This document shows, piece by piece, positions 26,139 to 33,487 of a stretch of 64,000 bases of DNA. The translations under genes were made by a program, and so were the position numbers. The stretch is from Chitinophagales bacterium. Lineage in GTDB: Bacteria; Bacteroidota; Bacteroidia; Chitinophagales; LD1. Location of the stretch: positions 1 to 64,000 of the forward strand of contig JAHBTS010000007.1 of assembly GCA_019638515.1 (NCBI GenBank), given 5' to 3'. The notes beneath the pieces were generated by a model. The model was not told where the DNA came from. It saw only the letters and a program-made list of their open reading frames with translations, and ran no database searches. Numbering within the stretch: position 1 is the stretch's first letter; every line of letters begins with the position of its first letter.

Positions 26139-27158
26139 TCAAAATAGTTTCTGAAGTTCATTTGAAGATGGACGGGGTGCATCGATAGTAACTATTTTCA
26201 GGTCCTTATCAATAACCATGTATCGTGGTATGGACTTAATCATGTAGGGTTTAAGTTGTTTTATTCCCTCTTTGTCAATAAACATAGGGTGAGTCTGTTT
26301 CAGTTCCTTTGCCATTACCTTCCATGTCTCCAAATTGTCCCAAACACTAACACTCACAAAGTTTACTTGATTGCCATACTGCTGCTCCAGTTTTGTCCAA
26401 TGAGGTATTTCAGCTTTGCAGGGTCCGCACCATGTTGCCCAGAAATCTATTACGGTGGTCTTGCCTCTAAACTGTGCCAGACTTACTTTTTCGCCATTAA
26501 GTCCCGTGCCGACAATATCCACCAGTGGCTTTCCAACCATGTCAACTACTAACACTTTGAACTCCATTGCTTCGCGTATTCGCTTTTTTTGTTGTTCTGC
26601 TTGCTTCAACTTACCCTCTTTCCTTTGATTTAGTAGGTCAGCCATTTCTGGATAGACTTTAGTGTAATCAGTTATTGTAGCAACCATTCTGTTGGTTATT
26701 GTATCGATATCTGCAAATAGCTTCGCGGTATCGCCATTTTTCATATTAGCATATATCGGTTGCCAGTCCAACTCATCGGCAAGAACGAAACCTGCTAATG
26801 TGTTGTTGCGTTCAGCTCCTTTTCCTGAAAAACTTAACGTCTCGTCAAAATAGGATGTATGGAGAGTTAGTTTTAGCTCGTCTCCGGGTACCATAAAAAT
26901 GAAAGTAACCTCCTGTCCATCAAAAAATCTTAATGACTTTGCCGTGTCAAGATTGAATTTCATTTCAAAACTGCCATTCTTGCTCAGTTTGACAGCCCCA
27001 AGTTTGTCGCTAACGTAATCTTCACCTTTTTGGTAGTCATAATAAAGAAAAACGCTGTCGCCTGTCGGGGCAATAATGCTACCTGACAACGAAGTGTTTT
27101 GAGCTTTGGTGCCAAGGGCGATGCAGAGAAATAAAAGTGAAATAGAAATAGTTTTCAT
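26139..27158 (-). CDS. TlpA-like thiol-disulfide oxidoreductase with DUF4369-like domain
   Basis: 339 residues. The signal peptide is about 1-20 (GTKAQ). Residues 22-130 resemble DUF4369 (SLSGSIIAPTGDSVFLYY, GSFEMKF, PGDELKLTL). Residues 205-339 are a thioredoxin/TlpA domain with FWATWCGPC (C244, C247) and the cis-Pro in KSIPRYMVID. It should act in the periplasm as a disulfide reductase or isomerase. Its position beside the Cys-rich lipoprotein gene suggests, as inference, that it services the many cysteines of that protein. The 36-bp element lies 13 nt upstream of the ATG. Confidence 0.9.
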   Translation of the reverse strand: MKTISISLLFLCIALGTKAQNTSLSGSIIAPTGDSVFLYYDYQKGEDYVSDKLGAVKLSKNGSFEMKFNLDTAKSLRFFDGQEVTFIFMVPGDELKLTLHTSYFDETLSFSGKGAERNNTLAGFVLADELDWQPIYANMKNGDTAKLFADIDTITNRMVATITDYTKVYPEMADLLNQRKEGKLKQAEQQKKRIREAMEFKVLVVDMVGKPLVDIVGTGLNGEKVSLAQFRGKTTVIDFWATWCGPCKAEIPHWTKLEQQYGNQVNFVSVSVWDNLETWKVMAKELKQTHPMFIDKEGIKQLKPYMIKSIPRYMVIDKDLKIVTIDAPRPSSNELQKLF

Positions 27159-27171
27159 TGCTAGCTTTTTT

Positions 27172-27207
27172 TGCCTACTCTATAATTCCCTTTTCGGCTG
27201 CCTGGGT
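27172..27207 (-). promoter_or_regulatory. island upstream element, copy 3
   Basis: Same core with GGGAATTATAGAGTAGGCA on the minus strand (one G to A change). It lies 13 nt before the TlpA-like gene. Similarity to copies 5 and 6 extends further on the distal side, through an AACAATAACAC-type stretch that here includes the last codons of the neighbouring 164-residue protein. Confidence 0.75.
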
Positions 27208-27217
27208 TTATGTGGTG

Positions 27218-27712
27218 TTATTGTTCTTTCAGTTTTACATAAAACAGATTGGAGTTTCCCATGTGGACTCCCTCTTTGGAGATAAACTCTTTGAAGAAGT
27301 CTATGCGCGCCACTGCTTTGGTCATTTGTTTTTGCGAGCCGCTGTAGGTCCATTTCTCTGTAAACCGCACACTGTTTACCAAAGGAAAGGTAGTAAAATA
27401 CTTCCCTTTGGTGTAGGTAGAATCAATTCTGCCCACACGGGTTTTTACCTCATCAATGCTTAGTGGTGTTTCATCGTTGCCCTTTTCAAATGCCTGCAAA
27501 TTGCCGATAAGCACATCGGTGAGGATGGTATTAACCATGAAAACCTGTGCGGCAGAATCCTCTGACGAGATGAGTGGCAACGCATTGACTACCTCCCTTA
27601 TAGGAGTATTTATTTCCAATGCTTTTAGTCTTAGAAACTTTGGCGTTTCTGTTTGGCTAAAAACACCTACTACCATTAAACTAAGTAGAGCTGTAATAAT
27701 TATACTTTTCAT
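27218..27712 (-). CDS. hypothetical exported protein
   Basis: 164 residues with a signal peptide (MKSIIITALLSLMVVGVFSQ). The mature protein is mixed helix/strand and has no Cys or family motif I recognise. It has its own copy of the 36-bp element 14 nt upstream, and its stop lies within the sequence flanking copy 3. All that can be said is that it is an exported member of the island gene set. Confidence 0.7.
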   Translation of the reverse strand: MKSIIITALLSLMVVGVFSQTETPKFLRLKALEINTPIREVVNALPLISSEDSAAQVFMVNTILTDVLIGNLQAFEKGNDETPLSIDEVKTRVGRIDSTYTKGKYFTTFPLVNSVRFTEKWTYSGSQKQMTKAVARIDFFKEFISKEGVHMGNSNLFYVKLKEQ

Positions 27713-27726
27713 ACTCTTATTTATTT

Positions 27727-27762
27727 TGCCTACTCTATAATCCCCTTTTCGGCTGCCGGGGT
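27727..27762 (-). promoter_or_regulatory. island upstream element, copy 4
   Basis: GCAGCCGAAAAGGGGA plus TTATAGAGTAGGCA on the minus strand, preceded by CCCCG. It lies 14 nt upstream of the 164-residue exported protein gene. Confidence 0.75.
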
Positions 27763-27781
27763 TGGGCTTGTTTTTTTAATG

Positions 27782-28363
27782 TTACTCATATCCAAGCCCC
27801 ACACCCAAACCTACCCCCAAAATCACGGGTAACGCCACTCCAAGCCCTACACCCAGTCCTATTGCTTTGCCAATTCTCCTTCTTTTTTCGCGGGCATTGT
27901 AGTCTTTTTGAATGGCTTGCTGGGCTGCATCGGTGCTACTAAGGTTGGCTGAGCGGATATACATCTTACTAGCAGTATTGAATGAAAGAGTGTCTTCGGC
28001 AGTAATATCTTTAAATCCGGTAATTTTTGCCGGGAAGCCCGAAACGCGAGCGGTAATGGTTCTTCCATCGCGTTCTACCTCATAGATAGGTTCAACCAAA
28101 ATGTCAGCTTGAGTGGAGCGCAGTGCATTTTGAAGGGCTTCGGCTTTAATGGTTTCTATAGTTTTTTCTTTTACATCGCCAGCCGATGAACCAACGGAAC
28201 GGGTATTTTCAATTTTTAAATCGGCCACTTTGGCTTTAGTGTAAATCCCTGATTTTGTAACATCCATAGAAGCTGTGTCGCGCGTACTCCATCTGATAGT
28301 ACTGCATGAGGAGGATGTTAATAAAATGCCGGCAATGGCAAAAAGTAGAATGTTGTTTTTCAT
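27782..28363 (-). CDS. lipoprotein with C-terminal glycine-zipper-like segment
   Basis: 193 residues, with a lipoprotein signal ending in LLTSSSCST (Cys 20). A middle region has the pattern KAEALQNALRSTQADILVEPIYEVE followed by ITARVSGFPAKITGFK, seen in small Bacteroidota lipoproteins of unknown role. The last 30 residues are a Gly-rich hydrophobic stretch (IGLGVGLGVALPVILGVGLG) that could insert into a membrane like a glycine zipper. It is preceded by its own 36-bp element (17 nt). A membrane or envelope structural role is possible but unproven. Confidence 0.75.
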   Translation of the reverse strand: MKNNILLFAIAGILLTSSSCSTIRWSTRDTASMDVTKSGIYTKAKVADLKIENTRSVGSSAGDVKEKTIETIKAEALQNALRSTQADILVEPIYEVERDGRTITARVSGFPAKITGFKDITAEDTLSFNTASKMYIRSANLSSTDAAQQAIQKDYNAREKRRRIGKAIGLGVGLGVALPVILGVGLGVGLGYE

Positions 28364-28380
28364 ATTTTGTTTGTTTTTTT

Positions 28381-28416
28381 TGCCTACTCTATAATCCCCT
28401 TTTCGGCTGCCTGGGT
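28381..28416 (-). promoter_or_regulatory. island upstream element, copy 5
   Basis: GCAGCCGAAAAGGGGA plus TTATAGAGTAGGCA on the minus strand, 17 nt upstream of the Gly-zipper lipoprotein gene. The distal flank matches copies 3 and 6 for about 20 further bp. Confidence 0.75.
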
Positions 28417-28455
28417 TTATGTTGTGTTATTGTTCTTTCCGAGATGGAGAGTAAC

Positions 28456-31400
28456 TTATCTACTCTTGATAAATTTTATCTGCTTGCTCATTCCATTTTC
28501 AAATACCTGGAGAATATAGATACCGCTTGAAGCATCATGCAAATCCATCTCTTGTTTTTCGCTAATACGGCTTTGCAAAATTGTTCTGCCGGTTATGTCA
28601 ACAATTTTAATATCCCGTGGCTTAGAGTCGGAAAAGGTAATTGTGAACTTTCCGGTGTTTGGATTTGGAAATAAGTAAATGCTTGCCTTATCATCAATAT
28701 CTATAACGCCTACCGGCTCAAAGCCGGTAATTAACAATACTGAATCAACGCCATAGTTAATGAGCTTTTCATTGCCTAATTTATCATTGGCAGCAATAGG
28801 TACCGCCTCTACTTTAAACCAACCATTTGGAGCATTTTCTTTAATTGGTAAAGACAATGTTAATACTTTTCCATTGCTAGTTAACTCTGAGGTATTGTAA
28901 CGCGTAAGTCCAATGCTGATTCGCCCTTGGGTTGATTGGTTATCTTCAATCTTTATGTAATTGGTGCCAAGTGTACCAAACATGGAACCGGAGTAGTCCG
29001 TTTGGATGTTGGCAACATCAACTGCCGAGGCATCAAATAAAATATCGAAAGCAAGCCCATACAGACTATCTATTGGATTGGCATTATCACCAATATTGAT
29101 AGCTACATTAATAGTAGATGGCAGTTGAGATGAATCTAACTGTGTGGCGGGAATATCAACTAACAGCGGAGTTGCATTTGCCCGTGCAGCACCACGATTT
29201 GGGTTGTGATACTCCTCCTCCTTTTTTGCATGAACCTTGCTAAGATTAAAGCCAATGGCATTCTGGTCGGCAAGGTCAACAGTGCCATTGCCGTTAGCAT
29301 CGGCAAACACTGCCCATGCTTTATCGTTTTTGTTGGTTTTTACCAGCCCCCAGTTATTTCCGCTGCCCAGGTTGGCAGGTTGGGCTATCCATTGCAAACT
29401 GGCATTGGGGCGCACAGGACCGGTGCGGTTGTAGAAATACCCAATGGGCAATATATCGGCTACATTGCATTTTTTATCGTTATTCAAATCACCGGGCCAT
29501 ACGGGTACGTAGTAGCGTATGCGGGTGCTATCAGCCCAGGGTTTTAACCGCACATTGCGCTGAGCACCCAATACATCGTTTACTACGGGGTTAGATAACC
29601 AGAAGAGAGTAACCGTTTCGTTGGGGGTTTGTGCATTAAACTGTAGGTTAGGCAGGTTGGTGAGCTTAAAACGGAAGGTGTACACCACTCCATTAGCGGT
29701 TACGCCCTGCTGCCCGGAGGTGCGGGTCATACCAAAATCTATTTTGCCGTTGGTGGCAATGGGCGGCTGGTAAATAATGTTGCTGCCCAGCACATTGCCC
29801 ACCTGACTGCTGACCATTTCCAATAGGTTTTGGTTGTAGTTGAGCTTGGCAAAAATAGAGAAGATGGCATCGGGGTCTTGAATTTTTACTACTACGGTAA
29901 GCGTATCAAAGTAATTGACCACGCTATCGGTTTCTAACAATAAACTACCCCCGCAATTAGTAACGGATGGTAAACTTGTAATAGTTACCGGCTCAGAGGG
30001 TGGTGATATACAACCGAATGTATCTATATAACTAACTGTATAAGTGCCCGGTTGGGTGATGACTGCGTTAATACCCACATTATTATTACTCCAAATCCAT
30101 GACTGAATTGAATCTTGGTTAGAATAATATGCTTTTAGGAAGTAAGCACCACCATACTGCCCACATGCTGAATCGTAAGTGATATCAGTTATGATTGGTT
30201 GTCCTATGCCGGGATTCTTAATGTAAACAGTTACAAACTTAAAGATGCTATCACAACCATAGTTATTAGCAACTTGTTCAATCAGATAAGTGCCTTGATA
30301 GTACAAAGGTATACCGTTGATTATTTCACCTTTACAAACAAGGAGTGTATCGTACTCATATGTTACACTACCGTTGGGTACGGGATAACAACTTTGCTGA
30401 AATTTTCTAACAAAAGCATCTGGAAGCATAGACGCTTGCAAATTCCAACCTAAATTATTTTGGAATCCACCATATGCAATGCCTGTCACGCTAGCGGTGG
30501 TACCCGCCAGATACACATTTCCGGAAGCATCCGCAGCTACTGAATTTCCATAATCCTCATCAGCCCCCCCATAATAGGTTGCCCAAATACGACCACCGCT
30601 GCTATTGAATTTTACTAAGAAGGCATCTAAGCTCCCCCCCCCAAAAGTATTTTGGAACCCACCGGAGGCTATTCCGGAAGTGGAAAATGTTTCTCCTGCC
30701 AGATACACATTGCCGAAAGCATCCGTAGCTACTGAATGTCCATAATCAGGATAAGCCCCCCCATAATAGGTTGCCCAAATACGACCACCGCTGCTATTGA
30801 ATTTTACTAAGTAGGCATCATGCCCTTTATAAGTATTTTGGAACCCACCGGAAGCTATTCCTGAAGTGGAGAATGTTTCTCCTGCCAGATACACATTGCC
30901 GGAAGCATCCGTAGCTACTGAATTTCCATTATCCTCATCAGTTCCCCCATAATAGGTTGCCCAAATACGACCACCGGTGCTATTGAATTTTACTAAGAAG
31001 GCATCAGTATTCCCCCCAATAGTGTTTTGGAAGCCACCGGAGGCTATTCCGGAAGTGGAGTTTGTTTTTCCTGCCAAATACACATTGCCGGAAGCATCCG
31101 TAGCTACTGAATTTCCATAATCCTCGCCAGCCCCCCCATAATAGGTAGCCCACTCGCCTACGGGGTCTATTGTTAAATTCTCGTTGGTATTATAGTTGCC
31201 TACCGCAAACGCCAATATATCGCCTTGCAGTAAAAAACTACTCTTTATCGGTTGCTTAATGCCCTGATAGGTAAAGGGAGCAGTTTCGGTTATTTTGCCC
31301 AGCGGAGTGGTGGCGTGCAGCTTGCCTTCGGCATCGGTATATAAGTTAGCTGCTCCATCGTATTTAATTTTTATATCGGCAGGGTTGCCTCCGGGCTTTA

Positions 31401-31923
31401 CCACAAAGTCGTATTCCATATAATAGCCCTTGCTGTATATTACCCAATCTATATTGGGGTAAATGTTTTGGTAGGTAATGCGGGTGTAGTTTTTTACCCC
31501 CAGTATGCCATTAGGGCAGTGAGCCAGATAGTAGTTTTCGTAGTCGCTGCCTTCGCCTTCTTTAATAATAGTGGCATTGGCATTGGCGCCCACTAATTGC
31601 ATATCCATACGGTAAAATTGGGTGCTGTCAATTTCAGCGTGTTCAAATTTAGCGGTCAGCGCTTTATCGCTTTTTTCTGTCGTTTTTTCAAACGTGCGGG
31701 TAAATTGGTAGTGTATGCCGGTGTGGCTTACAAACAGCTTTACTCCACGGCTGTGTGCGGTAAATAAAATATCGGGGCGGGGGTTGCCTTGCAGGTCGGC
31801 TACCTGCCCTGCATTTTCGGTAAAACGCAGTTCGCTGCGCTGTGCGCTGAGGTTGGCTGTGTTGGTGGCATTAATGGCAGTGGCTGCACTGAGCAATACT
31901 GCGATGATGTATAGTTTTTTCAT
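28456..31923 (-). CDS. SBBP-repeat T9SS-secreted protein with dockerin-like module
   Basis: 1155 residues. After the signal peptide (about 1-20), residues 30-250 form the domain that usually precedes SBBP propellers (FTENAGQVADL, LFTAHSRGVKLFV, YPNIDWVIYSKGYYMEYDF). Four tandem SBBP repeats of about 63 residues follow (about 255-505; DAFLVKFNSSGG, IWATYYGG, GNVYLAG). Next come an Ig-like part, a cohesin-like part (about 675-785) and a dockerin-like module (GDLNNDKKCNVAD, DANGNGTVDLAD). A second cohesin-like segment precedes the type A T9SS sorting domain (LFPNPNTGKFTITF, ASSGIYILQV). Large surface protein, perhaps an adhesin. The 36-bp element lies 16 nt before the ATG. Confidence 0.9.
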   Translation of the reverse strand: MKKLYIIAVLLSAATAINATNTANLSAQRSELRFTENAGQVADLQGNPRPDILFTAHSRGVKLFVSHTGIHYQFTRTFEKTTEKSDKALTAKFEHAEIDSTQFYRMDMQLVGANANATIIKEGEGSDYENYYLAHCPNGILGVKNYTRITYQNIYPNIDWVIYSKGYYMEYDFVVKPGGNPADIKIKYDGAANLYTDAEGKLHATTPLGKITETAPFTYQGIKQPIKSSFLLQGDILAFAVGNYNTNENLTIDPVGEWATYYGGAGEDYGNSVATDASGNVYLAGKTNSTSGIASGGFQNTIGGNTDAFLVKFNSTGGRIWATYYGGTDEDNGNSVATDASGNVYLAGETFSTSGIASGGFQNTYKGHDAYLVKFNSSGGRIWATYYGGAYPDYGHSVATDAFGNVYLAGETFSTSGIASGGFQNTFGGGSLDAFLVKFNSSGGRIWATYYGGADEDYGNSVAADASGNVYLAGTTASVTGIAYGGFQNNLGWNLQASMLPDAFVRKFQQSCYPVPNGSVTYEYDTLLVCKGEIINGIPLYYQGTYLIEQVANNYGCDSIFKFVTVYIKNPGIGQPIITDITYDSACGQYGGAYFLKAYYSNQDSIQSWIWSNNNVGINAVITQPGTYTVSYIDTFGCISPPSEPVTITSLPSVTNCGGSLLLETDSVVNYFDTLTVVVKIQDPDAIFSIFAKLNYNQNLLEMVSSQVGNVLGSNIIYQPPIATNGKIDFGMTRTSGQQGVTANGVVYTFRFKLTNLPNLQFNAQTPNETVTLFWLSNPVVNDVLGAQRNVRLKPWADSTRIRYYVPVWPGDLNNDKKCNVADILPIGYFYNRTGPVRPNASLQWIAQPANLGSGNNWGLVKTNKNDKAWAVFADANGNGTVDLADQNAIGFNLSKVHAKKEEEYHNPNRGAARANATPLLVDIPATQLDSSQLPSTINVAINIGDNANPIDSLYGLAFDILFDASAVDVANIQTDYSGSMFGTLGTNYIKIEDNQSTQGRISIGLTRYNTSELTSNGKVLTLSLPIKENAPNGWFKVEAVPIAANDKLGNEKLINYGVDSVLLITGFEPVGVIDIDDKASIYLFPNPNTGKFTITFSDSKPRDIKIVDITGRTILQSRISEKQEMDLHDASSGIYILQVFENGMSKQIKFIKSR
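30450..31160 (-). repeat. tandem SBBP coding repeats, about 189 bp period
   Basis: Four head-to-tail units with the shared string ATAATAGG starting at 30571, 30763, 30949 and 31138 on the plus strand, giving periods of 192, 186 and 189 bp (multiples of three, in frame). The units are nearly identical at DNA level over long stretches, so the expansion or homogenisation is recent. Confidence 0.85.
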
Positions 31924-31939
31924 AATGCGATATTTTTTT

Positions 31940-31981
31940 TGCCTACTCTATAATTATAATCCCCTTTTCGGCTGCCGGGGT
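31940..31981 (-). promoter_or_regulatory. island upstream element, copy 6
   Basis: As the other copies, but with a 6-bp duplication (TTATAATTATAG instead of TTATAG) between the G-run and AGTAGGCA. It lies 16 nt upstream of the SBBP protein gene. The insertion changes the spacing inside the element, a natural test of whether its two halves must keep a fixed distance. Confidence 0.7.
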
Positions 31982-32049
31982 TTATGTTGTGTTATTGGTT
32001 AGTGATACAGGTGTTCAGCCTTGTCTTATTGTTTACTGCGGCACTCGTT

Positions 32050-33345
32050 TTAATTCCGTATCAACTTGTGCCTTGTTGATTTACCGGCATGGGTTAGAAC
32101 AATAGTGTAAATCCCAGCTGTGTAGTTTTGCAGATTTAACTTGGTAGTTTGCCCGTTAATGCTTTTACTAAGAAGCAGTTGTCCTACGGAATTATATAGT
32201 TGTAACAGAAAACCATCCTGATGTTCTGCATTAACAGCAACAGTAACATTACCGTTGGTAGGGTTTGGATAAAGAGTAAAATCTGTTGTTGCAACATCTG
32301 TTTGTTCAATTGCCGATATAGAGGACGAACATGGATAGATATAACCATCTTGTAATTGTAAATTATTAGGCGTGGGCGAATTGTAAAAGTATTCTGCTTT
32401 CCTGCAACCATCATTACAATATACATAATCATTATAAACGATAGTTGCCCATGCATTATTCTCCCATCTTTGAAACATATAACTTGTTTGGTTATTGTTA
32501 CCATCATAAGTATAGATTTTCTGACTTTCCTTAATCCATACTCCAACTGAAAACGATTCGTATAACCAAAGTGTTTGGTTGTTATTTCCATCATAGGAGA
32601 TACTTTCCTGAGAGCGATTTACCCAACTGCTACCATTCCAGCTTTGCTCTAAAAGATGAGTTAGATTATTGTTACTATCGTATGTATAGCTTGTCAGTTG
32701 AGCAGTATCCCATAAATTGGCATTTCTATTGTAACCTAATACGTTTATTAGGATATCGCTGCTATCGTAAGAAAAAACTTCATAGTTTGAAATTTCCCAA
32801 ACACCATTATCCCAACTATAAAGCACTCTATTTATCCGTTTGTTGTTTGCATCGTATGTGCTAGAATCTCTACCCATCCCATCCCAACCATTGGCAGTCC
32901 ACACCTGGTACATATAGCTTGTTTGATTACTATTGGCATCATAAGTATAGCTTGTCAACTCCAAATTTGCCCAACCGTTAATATCAGCCTGCTGCTCTAA
33001 AACACTTGTCAGGTTATTGTTATTGTCATAAGTCTTGGAAGTTTTTAAAGCATTATACCATGCACCGTTATACCATCCCTGAATTGTTTTATCTAGCAAG
33101 TAACCGTAGTTGTTATAGGTATAGGTAGTTAGGAATGCCTCTTTCCATGCACTGGTATCCCAGTTATAGGCTAACTCAGTTAAGGGACTATCACTTGAAT
33201 TATACGTATAAATGTACATGCTACTAATAATTGAATCTGAATTAAGATGGTAAACGGTATCTGGCCGACAAGTTAAATTTGGAACTTGCGCAATGGCTAC
33301 CATAGAAAGCAATGCTGTTGTTACAGAAAGAATAATTTTTTTCAT
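32050..33345 (-). CDS. T9SS-secreted protein with YD-like short repeats
   Basis: 431 residues from ATG 33345 (MKKIILSVTTALLSMVAIAQ, a good signal peptide); an upstream in-frame start at 33378 would add 11 residues and remove the normal spacing to the element. Residues 45-330 hold about eight repeats of the type YTYD-NNNLT followed by Q-WNG-W-N, related to YD/RHS-like repeats. The C-terminal 80 residues are a type A T9SS sorting domain (LYPNPTNGNVTVAV, YTAGIYTIVL). Surface protein, function unknown. Confidence 0.85.
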   Translation of the reverse strand: MKKIILSVTTALLSMVAIAQVPNLTCRPDTVYHLNSDSIISSMYIYTYNSSDSPLTELAYNWDTSAWKEAFLTTYTYNNYGYLLDKTIQGWYNGAWYNALKTSKTYDNNNNLTSVLEQQADINGWANLELTSYTYDANSNQTSYMYQVWTANGWDGMGRDSSTYDANNKRINRVLYSWDNGVWEISNYEVFSYDSSDILINVLGYNRNANLWDTAQLTSYTYDSNNNLTHLLEQSWNGSSWVNRSQESISYDGNNNQTLWLYESFSVGVWIKESQKIYTYDGNNNQTSYMFQRWENNAWATIVYNDYVYCNDGCRKAEYFYNSPTPNNLQLQDGYIYPCSSSISAIEQTDVATTDFTLYPNPTNGNVTVAVNAEHQDGFLLQLYNSVGQLLLSKSINGQTTKLNLQNYTAGIYTIVLTHAGKSTRHKLIRN

Positions 33346-33355
33346 ATTATTTTTG

Positions 33356-33390
33356 TTTGCTCGCTCTAAAATTCTCAATTGCCGGTGAGC
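33356..33390 (-). promoter_or_regulatory. diverged upstream element, copy 8
   Basis: At the same place (about 11 nt upstream of ATG 33345) the plus strand reads TTTGCTCGCTCTAAAATTCT then CAATTGCCGG, which aligns with TTTGCCTACTCTATAATCCC then CTTTTCGGCTGCCGG of the others. It overlaps a hairpin TTGCCGG/CCGGCAA (33379-33385 and 33401-33407). Probably a decayed or variant member. Confidence 0.4.
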
Positions 33391-33487
33391 GATTGTTAGC
33401 CCGGCAAGGAGACTATTGATTTTGTTAACTTTTTTTGTTATGATGAGTAGTACTATTTAGTATAATATTATTGTATGTAGCTTAGAA

